Below are positions 11,201 to 22,762 of a stretch of 64,000 nucleotides of DNA, one piece after another. The notes under the pieces were generated by a model that worked only from the letters and a program-made list of their open reading frames with translations, made no database searches and had not been told where the DNA came from. How positions within the stretch are numbered: the first letter of the stretch is position 1; every line of letters begins with the position of its first letter. Origin of the DNA: Macrostomum hystrix (Eukaryota > Platyhelminthes > Macrostomidae); NCBI GenBank assembly GCA_950097015.1, contig CATNEN010000031.1, forward strand, positions 2,916,001-2,980,000. Reading direction: 5' to 3'. The position numbers and the translations under genes are program-made.

Positions 11201-12188
11201 AACCCCCAAAGCCACCCAGTCCATCTGAGGAACCCCCAAAGCCACCCAGTCTTACTGAGAAACCCCCAAAGCCACCCAGTCTTACTGAGAAACCCCCAAA
11301 GCCACCTAGTCTTACTGAGAAACCCCCAAAGCCACCCAGTCTTACTGAGAAACCCCCAAAGCCACCCAGTCTTACTGAGAAACCCCCAAAGCCACCCAGT
11401 CTTACTGAGAAACCCCCAAAGCCACCCAGTCTTACTGAGAAACCCCCAAAGCCACCCAGTCTTACTGAGAAACCCCCAAAGCCACCCAGTCCATCTAACG
11501 AACCCTCATAGCCACCCCAGTCCATCTAACGAACCCTCAAAGCCACCCCAGTCCATCTAACGAACCCTCAAAGCCACCCCAGTCCATCTAACGAACCCTC
11601 ATAGCCACCCCAGTCCATCTAACGAACCCTCAAAGCCACCCCAGTCCATCAGCACTCACAGCTGTCAGTGTCAACGCAGACAAAGGCGGCAGTGGCAGTG
11701 AACACGGCAATCATGAGGCTAAGCCCGGCCAGGAGTCTTGTTGCCTGTCCGATTCGCTTAGTAACAGCGGCATTGGCCAGTGTGAAGACAATATTTGGCA
11801 GACTGGAAAACACGGCCAAATAGTTTTCGAATGTCAACTGCAGGTAGGTTGGCTGGCTGACGCCGCCAGTTTCGCTGCCATCAAAGCTGGCATTCCTCAG
11901 CTTGTAGTCAAAGTAGCTCTTGGCTGTAGTGAAGAAATTCCAAGGCAGCAGCGAGCCGATGCCCAGAAAGAAGAACAAAAGCAGGGCGGCGTGGAACGAG
12001 TCCCGACTGATTCTGCGGCCGCCGGTATAGTACAAATGAACACTGTCGCTGTTCGTAGGGCCATTCAACAGCGGAGTGTTGACACTGCTGTGCCCATACT
12101 GGTCCTCGGCTGCGGTTTCATTCTCATTCGGATTGTCTGAGTTGATTAACCAATCTGGCTGGCTTGCATAGCGCTGAGGTAACGGCAT
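8207..12188 (-). CDS. Equilibrative nucleoside transporter (SLC29/ENT family)
   Basis: Coding exons (minus strand): 12188-11660, 10472-10342, 9927-9741, 8832-8207. They join in frame to 490 aa (human ENT1 is 456). This is a multipass membrane carrier for nucleosides. The N-terminal exon holds a polar tail and TM1 with the family signature GIGSLLPWNFF. The second exon carries QGSLFGLA after a basic turn. The exon 2-3 junction restores the GQ-SGG motif. The last exon has the long hydrophilic loop (Ser-rich) between TM6 and TM7, then FNASDLLGRS, CNYQPRR and FGLSNGYLG, all landmarks of the C-terminal half. Splice phases are 1, 0 and 1. The ATG lies 4 nt after a good 3' splice site, so a 5' UTR exon or trans-splicing is possible. 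Two introns are filled by tandem arrays. The subtype (ENT1 to ENT3) is not resolved. Confidence 0.93.
8931..9400. repeat. Pair of about 110-bp direct repeats in an ENT intron
   Basis: Segments at about 8936-9050 and 9292-9405 share a series of blocks (CGTATTGCAGCGACACC, TTAAAACGGCCC, TAAGGTCCAC) at roughly 80% identity, about 356 bp apart. They could be an old dispersed element or a local duplication. No coding potential is seen. Confidence 0.7.
9969..10328. repeat. 20-bp minisatellite in ENT intron 2
   Basis: About 18 copies of a GGTGTCAGGAGATGCAGTA-type unit fill most of the 414-bp intron between exons 2 and 3. The array ends about 14 nt from the 5' splice site. Confidence 0.95.
10553..11647. 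repeat. 30/31-bp composite minisatellite in ENT intron 1
   Basis: Two related unit types alternate in blocks: a 30-bp type (with CAGTCTTACTGAGAAAC) and a 31-bp type (with CCAGTCCATCTAACGAAC). Both share the core AAAGCCACC. Blocks of the 30-bp type (10760-10905 and 11240-11490) are embedded in the 31-bp type. The array reaches within about 12 nt of the 5' splice site at 11659. Confidence 0.95.
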
Positions 12189-12378
12189 TGGCCTGCGGAC
12201 TGGTGGGTTGACAATTGAGCTCTCTTACTAGGAAATTAAATACTATAGTAAATTCAGCTTCCAGACTCATCTATTCTCACCTTTTAGCTTTCATTCTGAT
12301 CAACAACTTACTCACCCAATTGTATTTTTAAGTCGTATTCTTCTCATCCCGTCTCTCCATTATTCTCATTCATTCCGT
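12189..12378. other. Upstream region of the ENT gene
   Basis: About 190 bp separate the ENT ATG from a giant array. On the minus strand a 3' splice-site-like CCGCAG sits 4 nt before the ATG. No clear TATA box is seen. Confidence 0.4.
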
Positions 12379-15203
12379 CTCCTATCTATCTCACCCCTTC
12401 GGTCTCCTATCTATCTCACCCCTTCAGTCTCCTATCTATCTCACCCCTTCAGTCTCCTATCTATCTCACCCCTTCAGTCTCCTATCTATCTCACTCCTTC
12501 AGTCACCTATCTATCTCACCCCTTCAGTCTCCTATCTATCTCACCCCTTCAGTCTCCTATCTATCTCACCCCTTCAGTCTCCTATCTATCTCACCCCTTC
12601 AGTCTCCTATCTATCTCACTCCTTCAGTCACCTATCTATCTCACTCCTTCAGTCACCTATCTATCTCACCCCTTCAGTCTCCTATCTATCTCACCCCTTC
12701 AGTCTCCTATCTATCTCACCCCTTCAGTCTCCTATCTATCTCACCCCTTCAGTCTCCTATCTATCTCACCCCTTCGGTCTCCTATCTATCTCACACCTTC
12801 GGTCTCCTATCTATCTCACCCCTTCGGTCTCCTATCTATCTCACACCTTCGGTCTCCTATCTATCTCACCCCTTCAGTCACCTATCTATCTCACCCCTTC
12901 GGTCTCCTATCTATCTCACTCCTTCAGTCACCTATCTATCTCACCCCTTCGGTCTCCTATCTATCTCACTCCTTCAGTCTCCCATCTATCTCACCCCTTC
13001 AGTCACCTATCTATCTCACCCCTTCGGTCTCCTATCTATCTCACCCCTTCAGTCTCCTATCTATCTCACTCCTTCAGTCACCTATCTATCTCACCCCTTC
13101 AGTCACCTATCTATCTCACTCCTTCAGTCACCTATCTATCTCACCCCTTCGGTCTCCTATCTATCTCACCCCTTCAGTCACCTATCTATCTCACTCCTTC
13201 AGTCACCTATCTATCTCACCCCTTCGGTCTCCTATCTATCTCACCCCTTCGGTCTCCTATCTATCTCACCTCTTCGGTCTCCTATCTATCTCACCCCTTC
13301 AGTCTCCCATCTATCTCACCCCTTCAGTCACCTATCTATCTCACCCCTTCAGTCACCTATCTATCTCACTCCTTCAGTCACCTATCTATCTCACCCCTTC
13401 GGTCTCCTATCTATCTCACCCCTTCGGTCTCCTATCTATCTCACCTCTTCGGTCTCCTATCTATCTCACCCCTTCAGTCACCTATCTATCTCACCCCTTC
13501 AGTCTCCTATCTATCTCACCTCTTCGGTCTCCTATCTATCTCACCCCTTCAGTCTACTATCTATCTCACCCCTTCGGTCTCCTATCTATCTCACCCCTTC
13601 GGTCTCCTATCTATCTCACCCCTTCGGTCTCCTATCTATCTCACTCCTTCAGTCTCCTATCTATCTCACCTCTTCGGTCTCCTATCTATCTCACCCCTTC
13701 AGTCTCCTATCTATCTCACCTCTTCGGTCTCCTATCTATCTCACCCCTTCAGTCTACTATCTATCTCACCCCTTCGGTCTCCTATCTATCTCACCCCTTC
13801 GGTCTCCTATCTATCTCACCCCTTCAGTCTTCTATCTATCTCACCCCTTCGGTCTCCTATCTATCTCACCCCTTCAGTCTCCTGTCTATCTCACCCCTTC
13901 GGTCTCCTATCTATCTCACTCCTTCAGTCACCTATCTATCTCACTCCTTCGGTCTTCTATCTATCTCACCCCTTCGGTCTCCTATCTATCTCACCCCTTC
14001 AGTCTCCTATCTATCTCACCTCTTCGGTCTCCTATCTATCTCACCCCTTCAGTCTTCTATCTATCTCACCCCTTCGGTCTCCTATCTATCTCACCCCTTC
14101 AGTCTCCTGTCTATCTCACCCCTTCGGTCTCCTATCTATCTCACTCCTTCAGTCACCTATCTATCTCACTCCTTCGGTCTTCTATCTATCTCACCCCTTC
14201 GGTCTCCTATCTATCTCACCCCTTCAGTCTCCTATCTATCTCACCCCTTCGGTCTCCTATCTATCTCACCCCTTCGGTCTCCTATCTATCTCACTCCTTC
14301 AGTCTCCTATCTATCTCACCTCTTCGGTCTCCTATCTATCTCACCCCTTCAGTCTCCTATCTATCTCACACCTTCGGTCTCCTATCTATCTCACCCCTTC
14401 AGTCTACTATCTATCTCACACCTTCAGTCTCCTATCTATCTCACCCCTTCGGTCTCCTATCTATCTCACCCCTTCGGTCTCCTATCTATCTCACCCCTTC
14501 AGTCTCCTATCTATCTCACCCCTTCGGTCTCCTATCTATCTCACCCCTTCGGTCTCCTATCTATCTCACCCCTTCAGTCTCCTATCTATCTCACCCCTTC
14601 AGTCTCCTATCTATCTCACCCCTTCAGTCTCCTATCTATCTCACCCCTTCGGTCTCCTATCTATCTCACCCCTTCAGTCTCCTATCTATCTCACCCCTTC
14701 GGTCTCCTATCTATCTCACCCCTTCGGTCTCCTATCTATCTCACACCTTCGGTCTCCTATCTATCTCACCCCTTCGGTCTCCTATCTATCTCTCCCCTTC
14801 GGTCTCCTATCTATCTCACCCCTTCAGTCTCCTATCTATCTCACCCCTTCGGTCACCTATCTATCTCACCTCTTCGGTCTCCTATCTATCTCACCCCTTC
14901 AGTCTACTATCTATCTCACCCCTTCGGTCTCCTATCTATCTCACCCCTTCGGTCTCCTATCTATCTCACCCCTTCGGTCTCCTATCTATCTCACTCCTTC
15001 AGTCTCCTATCTATCTCACCTCTTCGGTCTCCTATCTATCTCACCCCTTCAGTCTCCTATCTATCTCACCTCTTCGGTCTCCTATCTATCTCACCCCTTC
15101 GGTCTCCTATCTATCTCACCCCTTCAGTCTCCTATCTATCTCACCCCTTCGGTCTCCTATCTATCTCACCCCTTCGGTCTCCTATCTATCTCACCCCTTC
15201 TTC
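12379..15203. repeat. 25-bp minisatellite, about 113 copies
   Basis: The unit is CTCCTATCTATCTCACCCCTTCAGT-like. It is almost purely pyrimidine on the plus strand, so strongly purine on the other. Variants (A/G at CAGT or CGGT; TCTCC, TCACC or TCTAC) are shared in runs, showing block duplication. It lies directly upstream of the minus-strand ENT gene. Confidence 0.97.
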
Positions 15204-16689
15204 TCTCTATTATTCTCAATCTTGCCTGCTATTCCTCTTACCGTATGCCTCCGATTCATCTCACCCTTTCATGTCTTCTCAAACGATCAATAGAGTCAAG
15301 TAAATATAGTTAATAGTTGAAGCGCATTGTATTTATTAAATCTCAGAAGCTTGTAAAAAATTATGGGAAAAGCTATTTAACAAATTAGCTATCCGCATTC
15401 ATGATCTCAGAGGATTAGAAAAGGGTCCACAACATATAAATAATAGGATAAGGTAAAGTTGCCTAGTTGCTCGATTTTAAATAAGGCCAAGAAGAAGCAC
15501 AAATAAAAATGTTTGAAAATGGTTTCGAAGAGTAAGGGAAGCATTTGGTACAAAGGCATGAAACTTAATTACGAGATTGATTTCATATAAGTTCAATGAC
15601 CAATTGGTCGAGAAGCGGTCGAGACAGATTGGTTCGCATTCGCAACTAAGTGTGTAAAGTACATAACTAATTAAAACGATGCTAATAAAAATTACACGTT
15701 GGATCATACTTAACTAAAAAATAGCATTTAATTGTTAAAAAATAATCTGGACTGATAATGATCCAGTCAATCGACAACAGAAATCAACTAACCAGTCAGA
15801 CAACCATTGTACAAGTGGATGAGCCGCTTTTTGTAATTTAAGTTTTGTACGCCAAAATCCCTAACTGACTACTGTTCCCTATCTGCACCCGACAGCTCAC
15901 GACTAATATATATTTTATTTAAGAAGCATGTTCAGCTATACTGCAAAACTAATCACCTAGTTATCTCACCTGCAGCAGCACCCACAACCGCATATTATCA
16001 CCTGTTGCACAACTAATTACCAGATTTTCTTACCTAATGCATGATAGCCGAGTCGTTATCTCACCTGCAGCAGCACCCACAACCGCATATTATCACCTGT
16101 TGCACAACTAATTACCAGATTTTCTTACCTAATACATAATAACCGAGTCGTTATCTCACCTGCAGCAGCACCCACAACCGCATATTATCACCTATTTTGC
16201 ACAACTGATAACTGATAATCTCATTTTGTCACCTTGCCGCGGAGCTCAACAGCTAATCTTCACACCTATCTGCGGCTAGACTGGCTAATTAAAAGAAGTG
16301 AAGACTTACAGTCGAATAAAAAATCCAGTTGGCTGGAGAATGAAAAGAAAGATAATGAGAACTAAGGTACTCGTAGAACAATTTATAACAACGAAAACGG
16401 AAAACATTCAGTAGAGGCTGGATGCCAAAAACAGAGGCTTAAAATGCTGTTCATTAAATTTTGACTTTACTCTGAAAAAGGATCTAAAAAACTTTTCTTG
16501 CGTTCACCGAGGCATCAAAATAAAACCTTCACAAGAGCTACTTAATAGTGCATTCGAGAACAAAAAAGAGGGATGAGAACTCATAGAATCAGAAATAAAT
16601 AACAAACCTACTTCTCTTGCAGCTACAACCAAAGAAACGTCAGTTCTAGTCCAACATGCGCAACGCGCTACTCGTCAGTAGGCTGCAAT
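15204..16689. other. AT-rich intergenic DNA
   Basis: This lies between the ENT upstream array and the 3' end of the universal stress protein gene. Apart from a 95-bp tandem repeat (15961-16200) no gene or RNA is recognised. Confidence 0.6.
15961..16200. repeat. 95-bp tandem repeat, 2.5 copies
   Basis: Copies start at 15961, 16056 and 16151 (exact 95-bp steps), each with TTATCTCACCTGCAGCAGC. The third is partial. The unit contains no ORF. Confidence 0.95.
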
Positions 16690-18652
16690 TCACTTGTCGG
16701 CCGGAGCGTGCTGCTTCGGTGGCACAACCAGAACTGGCCGGTGCGTGTGGTGCAGAACGTAGTCGCTAACCGAGCCTAGAAAGGTGCGCCTCAGTAGGCC
16801 CTGGCCACGTGAGCCCATGACAATGAGCTCCACGTCTTCCTCTTCGGCCAGGTCCACAATGGCCTGGCCGGGACTGCGGGCGATGCGTTCGAGAAAGCGC
16901 ACGTGCTCAGCACCGAGACCGCGGCACAGCTCCTTGATGTCAACGGCCAGCTGCTTGGCTTGAGCCACCTGAGTTGAGTGGGAACAGGGGTGGCGTTTTA
17001 CAGGTGTGACAGGGGTGGCGTTTTACAGGTGTGACAGGGGTGGCGTTTTACAGGTGTGACAGTGGTGGCGTTTTACAGGTGTGACAGGGGTGGCGTTTTA
17101 CAGGTGTGACAGTGGTGGCGTTTTACAGGTGTGACAGGGGTGGCGTTTTACAGGTGGGAAAAGTGATATAGAAGGTGAGAAACAGTGAGACAGGAAGGGG
17201 AGAAACATTGATACATTAGGGGAGAAACAGTGAGACAGGAGGGGAGAAACAGGGAGAAACAGTGAGACAGGAGGGGAGAAACAAATACTGGTCTGCGCAC
17301 CTTCATATCTATCCCAAAAATGATCTAGAAAAAGTATTGTGAACTGAGAGAATGCAGCAGAAAAACTCAATGCATCTCTCCGAACTGATGACTTACTTCA
17401 ACTGTCTGGGGAATATTCTTGTCTTAGTAGCGACTGGGGCAGGAAATCGCAGATTCCAATATGTTATTCCCGATGAAAGGCTTGTGTCAGCGGTAATTAC
17501 TAGTATATTGCTAGCGGTTTGTACAGCTGGTCAAGGCCACATTAACAGATAAGGCCTTAGCTAACTCCTCAGCAGAGAATGATCCGGGTGTAAAGTGCAA
17601 ATTCATATGCCAGTTTCACCGCCCGGCTTAGATTTCTACAGGAATAACCCAAAATTAGTGACAGCAGTTGTGTGGGATCTGCAAAGCAAGGGAAAATTGG
17701 GTTAAAAATAGTCTACGAAGCACTGTCAGAAACATTCTTTTGCTTTTCATTTGCGTTTCTTCGAAAATAAAGTAAACGTAAATTTAGGTGACGCATGAGT
17801 TAATGGGAGAGTAGGATGAGTTGATGAAGAGATTGAAGGCTAACGGTTAAAGCGTCACACTCACGACTTGAAGGTCGGGGGTTCGATTCCCGACTCCAGT
17901 GGAACAATTAGCGTCCCTTAGAAAGACTCTTAAGTCTCTGCATAGCATTAAGCCAGCTGTTAAATGGGTACCAGCAGTAGCTGGGGCAATTGACGGTGGG
18001 TGTGGTGTTGCCCCCAGTCCATGGACCAAACAGCCGTACGCAGCCTTCATACGCAGCCTAACTGCGTTTTTTAATATTTTGTTTCGTTGTCTTTTTTTGC
18101 TGCTAAAAACTAGTTAAATATACTTTTATTGCACGTGTTTTTAATTGACTCTAAGTTGTCTATAGTTAGTACTACTTACAATCTTCATCCGAAGAGTAGG
18201 CTCATGACATTTTCATGACCCGATAGTTTTTTCTTGATTGAGCATTCTGTGTAATATCCTGTGATCTGGCCCATTTGTGGCAGGTGAAATGTTTTTATTA
18301 ATATTTAAGATATTCGTTTATTAAGCGATGAGTTTTTAAGTGCTTTATTTAACAATAAAAGAGGATAAAAGAGACCAATAAGGACCCGCGAACTGACCGT
18401 CTCCTCGAGGGCCTTTGAGTAGACCTCAGCCACAGCCGGTCCAGCCATGCCAAAGCCGAGCGCTACCTCAGGCGGCTCGGACACATTAACAAACACCAGC
18501 TGGTCAACTGGCCTGTGCAGTTTGCCCAGATACCAGCGAATCGCTCGCTCGCTGTGTTCGCTACGATCGACGGCTATGAGAACTTTGCGAATATCGACGC
18601 TGGCCTCTCCAGATATGGCAGAGGTCGCCTGGTTGCTTGCTTCGCTGGCCAT
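16690..18652 (-). CDS. Universal stress protein (UspA-like, ATP-binding type)
   Basis: Two coding exons, 18652-18398 and 16968-16690, join in phase 0 to 177 aa. Exon 1 gives the first strand ([17 protein letters not shown]) and the stretch to helix 2. Exon 2 gives the second half, with the ATP-binding signature G-2X-G-9X-G(S) at residues 137-151, then the last strand PVLVV. This is a small cytosolic alpha/beta protein whose family binds ATP and acts in stress responses; the client is unknown. Such genes are present in cnidarians, flatworms and molluscs but absent from vertebrates. The donor is GTCAGT (slightly weak). A 3' splice-site-like TAG lies one base before the ATG. The 1.4-kb intron holds arrays and a SINE. 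Confidence 0.93.
16982..17290. repeat. 25-bp and about 22-bp minisatellites in the USP intron
   Basis: Seven copies of a GGGGTGGCGTTTTACAGGTG-type 25-bp unit (16982-17156) start about 14 nt from the 3' splice site. A degenerate GGGGAGAAACAGTGAGACAG-type array (17157-17290) follows. Confidence 0.9.
17826..18090 (+). mobile_element. tRNA-derived SINE, family A
   Basis: The tRNA-like head has a B box (GGTTCGATTCC, about 17879-17889) and an A-box-like GGCTAACGGTTAAAGCG. The unrelated body contains AGTCCATGGACC and CGTACGCAGCCTTCA, shared with the minus-strand copy at 28730-28998. It sits antisense inside the USP intron. It is not a functional tRNA: the acceptor stem does not close. Confidence 0.8.
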
Positions 18653-19909
18653 GCTAGGCAGTTAGGCTAATAAGATTTGCTTGTATATGGAATGAGTCCA
18701 CCCCTTTGTTATGCTCAGCCTGCAAGCTGGAATGGAAAACTCTCTAGTGAAGGTAATTGTATATATCAGCATGATGATACATATGCCATGATTTTTTCAA
18801 TTGTTCATACATAATAAGAATACAAGACCTCAAATGAATAAATTCCTAATAATAGGTCTACTTGCTACTAGGCCTAAAATGATTCTAAAATTGGCCTAGA
18901 AAATGTATACTGTACACTTTTAGTGTTTTAATTTAGCTTTACTGGTTTGTTTATCCATAGTAATAATGATGTTAATATTTAGCTAAATTAAGTTTATAAT
19001 ATAAACTAGCTACTTACTTACAACTTTGGTAGCAATTAGTGTTGAATTATATTGTCGAGCTAGTGGAATTACATGCAAATAAAATAGTGAAAGAAATACA
19101 CTTACAAACCATTTATTTGAACATTAGTTATTAAACTTAAGAAGAGATACAAATTAGGATTAAAATGGAGCTAGGGGCAGATTCGCGGCATAAATTAGAA
19201 AAAATGAAGCACAAAATTGTATGGTATAAAATTATATATTTTTTAAATTATTGTCTAACATTTTCTATTAATCTTTGAAACATTGTTTTATATAATATTT
19301 ACTCACTTCATTGGCTATTTAGTCTATATATAAGATTTTTTAAGAATTCAGATATTAATAAAAATTTTACCAATCTGTGTTTACTCACATTTCTGGCTGT
19401 TTTAGGTAGGATTTTCAACTATATATTATGTAGTATACTAGTGAATTGCAACTGTCTTTGTCATTTTCAATAATTTTAACTTAAGCTATTGTGAGATAGA
19501 ATGTGCCAACAAAGGAATATATAGTGCTAAAGTCAATTTAGGTCAAGTGGTAAATGTGTTTTGCCTAAAGAAATTTGGTCAATGCATCTGATTTTCAACC
19601 TATTAAAAGGGGGCAACAACAAAACCCTAGTTAATGACTGATTGGATTAGGAATAAGTAGAAAATAAGAACATAAAACAAAAAATGTTAGAATCTAGGTA
19701 AAAAACTAGAAACTATGACCAGCCCTATATATAGGCATTATAGCCTATCAAAGGCTTTTTATTGTACCCAGACTTTCTCATTTTGGTGGTTGAATAGTGA
19801 ATTATTAGCATATTAGGTAAAATATAATCTCTAATTTTTAATAAAAAGCACAATCTATAAGTCAACTTGTGCAGTAGGCTAGTGGTGTATCCAGTGGGAG
19901 TCAAGGGGG

Positions 19910-20354
19910 ATCCTAGACACTTTGTCATCTTACAACTTCGTCATCTTACAACTTCGTCATCCACTTGGAAGGTAGGACACTTCGTCATCCAGCCAATTGG
20001 CATGCTTTTAAGTTTGGTCAGTTCGTCATCTACTAATAACAAATAAGCAATTAAGTTCGTCATCAATAAAGTGAGGGTGGGGTGGTGGGGCAGAGGTGTG
20101 AACACACTTCACATCTTAAAATGCCAAAAAGAGGTGTCAAAACTGATTTCATTATAAGAGTTGAAAGAAAGGTGCCAACACGATGTGAGGAGGTGGGGAG
20201 GGGTGGTTCTGTTCTGTTCTAACTTTGAAAACTTTTGTTTTATAGATGACGAAGTGTCCACAAGTCTTAGTCTCTTCGTCATCCACCCTCTGAGATATTG
20301 GACAGATCGTCATCTGGATGACGAAGTTGTAAGATGACGAAGTGTCCAGGTACC
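19910..20354. mobile_element. MITE family 1, copy a, with 10-bp target duplication
   Basis: The element is 445 bp and flanked by the direct repeat GTCAAGGGGG at 19900-19909 and 20355-20364. The ends are inverted repeats built from the motif CTTCGTCATC and its spacer TTACAA. More copies of the TTCGTCAT motif occur inward on both arms. There is no ORF, so it is non-autonomous. The long repetitive TIRs and 10-bp duplication fit Mutator-like (MULE) elements. The superfamily is an inference. Confidence 0.85.
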
Positions 20355-20631
20355 GTCAAGGGGGTTATAACCCTCAGGCCAACCCAGAGATACCAGGTTT
20401 TTTACAGCTGATGCAGCTGCACTGTGGATGGTAGGTATAGAATGGGCCATGGGGCTGTGGCTTATGTTCCTGCCAGACAGAAAAAAACTGGCTATGTCCC
20501 TGCAGTAGGATTAGTGGCTTAGAATTAGGCCATTGGCAAAAGCCTTTGGTTTAGTCATCAGGGAGTTAATTTCCATGGTTTTGACACTAAGATAAAGTCT
20601 CTCTATTATATTTCTTATAGTAATTTTTATT

Positions 20632-20990
20632 ATTGCAGGAGGGCTGAAGGCAATGGCACATCATTTGGTGACAGTAAACCCGCAGCCAGCAAGGACACAA
20701 TTCTACCCATTCTGCTGACTCCTGAGCACAGATGCACACAAATACTGTACGCAGGCACATGCTCACAAAGGTGTGTACATCTGCCCTGACTTTCATATCG
20801 ACAGGCAGTGTACACTCTCACTGGGCCTTGGAGGTTGGCCCTCAAGGGCGTAAATTGTACGAAAATCCCTCAAGCCTTGTGTACGCGGCTGCGCCCCAAA
20901 TAAATGTCGCCTCGCCGTGGAATCGAACTTAAGGAGCGTGGTGCGAGAGGCAAACACGATAACCGCTCTGCCACCGACCCCCTTTTTATA
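20632..20990 (-). mobile_element. tRNA-derived SINE, family B, near full length
   Basis: Read on the minus strand it has a tRNA-like head (GGCAGAGCGGTTATCG A box, AGTTCGATTCC B box), then a body with CCCTTGAGGGCCAACCTCC and a tail ending in an AATAATAAA-rich stretch. The same body occurs at 59706-59980 (-) and 53780-54055 (+), proving dispersal. Confidence 0.85.
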
Positions 20991-22762
20991 TTTGTTTCTA
21001 CTTCTATTATATTTTAGAAGAAGTAGTTAAAAAGACTTTTTATTGAGAAGTTAAATGCCCTTACGATAAAACCGCCTCCTAATGCAATCTTGACTATTTT
21101 TTAACATAAGTCTAGCTAGCTCTTCTTCCTTTATGCGTCAAAATTTATTTCGTGGAAAATAATATGTTCATAATTATGTGATCCATTGCATAAAGATCTC
21201 ACTAAAATTTTGCGAGTATTGAACAGGCAAAATAAACAAAATAAGCTTTTTCTAATCTGCTGACCAGGACTATCTGTATTAGTGATTGTTAGATTTGTTT
21301 TACCGTGACTGAGTAAACTACGGATTAATTTAGATCATCGATGCAAAAATGATATTATATAATTAGCAATATACACAGATATACCTAGATATGCATATAT
21401 ATTGATAGCTTTACATGTTTAGTGCATGAATGATTTTTCTTTATAGGAGAGCTATAAAGCTGCTTTAAAACTATAGTAGTTATTTGCTAATCATCCTTTC
21501 GAATAATTGGTTATAGCAGCGGACTGAAATAAGAGAATTAAAATAGCGAATGGCGAAAGTGGCTAGAATAAATTTAATGCAGAGTAGATTGCTTTTTTTG
21601 CTCCCGACAGAGAAGAAAGCTGATCCATTCGATGTGCTTAAATTTCACATCGAACATGCTAACAAAGAATAGACACAATCTTAAAAGATAAAAAATAGAC
21701 TGAATTTTATAGAGTGATCGCAGCTGCTACAGGGCTCCAAGTTTGGCTAGCCTAGGCCAGAGATTGCTTAGCATGAGCCAGAAAACTAACAGCAATATAG
21801 CATTTATTGTAATAATTTCAAACACGATAAACATTTTCCATGTAGCTATAAAGAAACGGCGTTACAAAAGCCGCGCTCACCCAACAAGTTACTCACAGGA
21901 CTACACTTTAGCATCTGCTGCATACTGGCTTACTAAATTGTCGCTTGAGAATCCCGACTCCCTACTACTAGAATTTCGAGATAAAAAACCTACGCTTTTT
22001 AGAGGTAAAAAAATAAAGCCAAACACAACAAAACCTATACTCGTAGGACCTGATATGTTTTCACCTATTTTTGGCTGAACACTGAACATGTTGCAGAATA
22101 AAGACTAATATAGACTAGTGCACATAGAGAGCATAATTGTAGTTGGTCGGCGACTTCAGACGTTTTTTTCAGTGTGTGCAGTCGTTCTAGCGTCCCTAGC
22201 TTGAGACAATGCCACGGGTTTTTATCTTGTGATATTTTTTGGATTTTAAGAACGACTAAAATAAAAAATGAAATCGACATAATCTTCAAAGAATGTTCTG
22301 AAGTTTTTACATGAAAAAAACATGTAGTCTAGTTTATCAGATCTTTGTTATCCTAGGAAAGGACGAAATACAGGGCTTATTGAAGCACATACTTATTAAG
22401 CTTTCGCAGTGTCTCTATGTCCCTCCATTTTGCGTCGATTTTAGCTGCTACTGATGTAATTTCCTGTTGCCAATGGCAACGCTTCAAGAGCTCTATCTAG
22501 TCCTTAGTGGCGAAGTGATATAGCAGAAACTGTGAGGGTAGATATATGAGTGGACTCGCAAACTGTACAATTATATGTAGAGAAACGGCTACTCGGGGTG
22601 TGACCTGGTCTAACTTCACTGTACACACAGGAAAAAAGGCTGTGTCAACACACTCAAAGGCTTTTTTTATCTAGAACTTATATTAGTGTGAGCTCTGTGC
22701 TAAGATTCGTAGTTAAACGTTTAAAATATTTCTATCCAGACAGAGCAACAGCGGCAACAGCA

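Larger units (their letters stand above)
18653..22762. other. Intergenic region between two divergent genes
   Basis: About 4.1 kb of AT-rich DNA separate the divergently transcribed universal stress protein and EF-hand genes, so both promoters should lie here. It contains a MITE (19910-20354) and a SINE (20632-20990). Otherwise only short ORFs without motifs are seen. Confidence 0.6.

Noticed and set aside
17826-17900. Functional tRNA gene
   Set aside because: The B box is good, but the acceptor and anticodon stems do not close, and the body continues as in the other SINE copies. The same applies to the heads at 20632-20990, 28730-28998 and 59706-59980.
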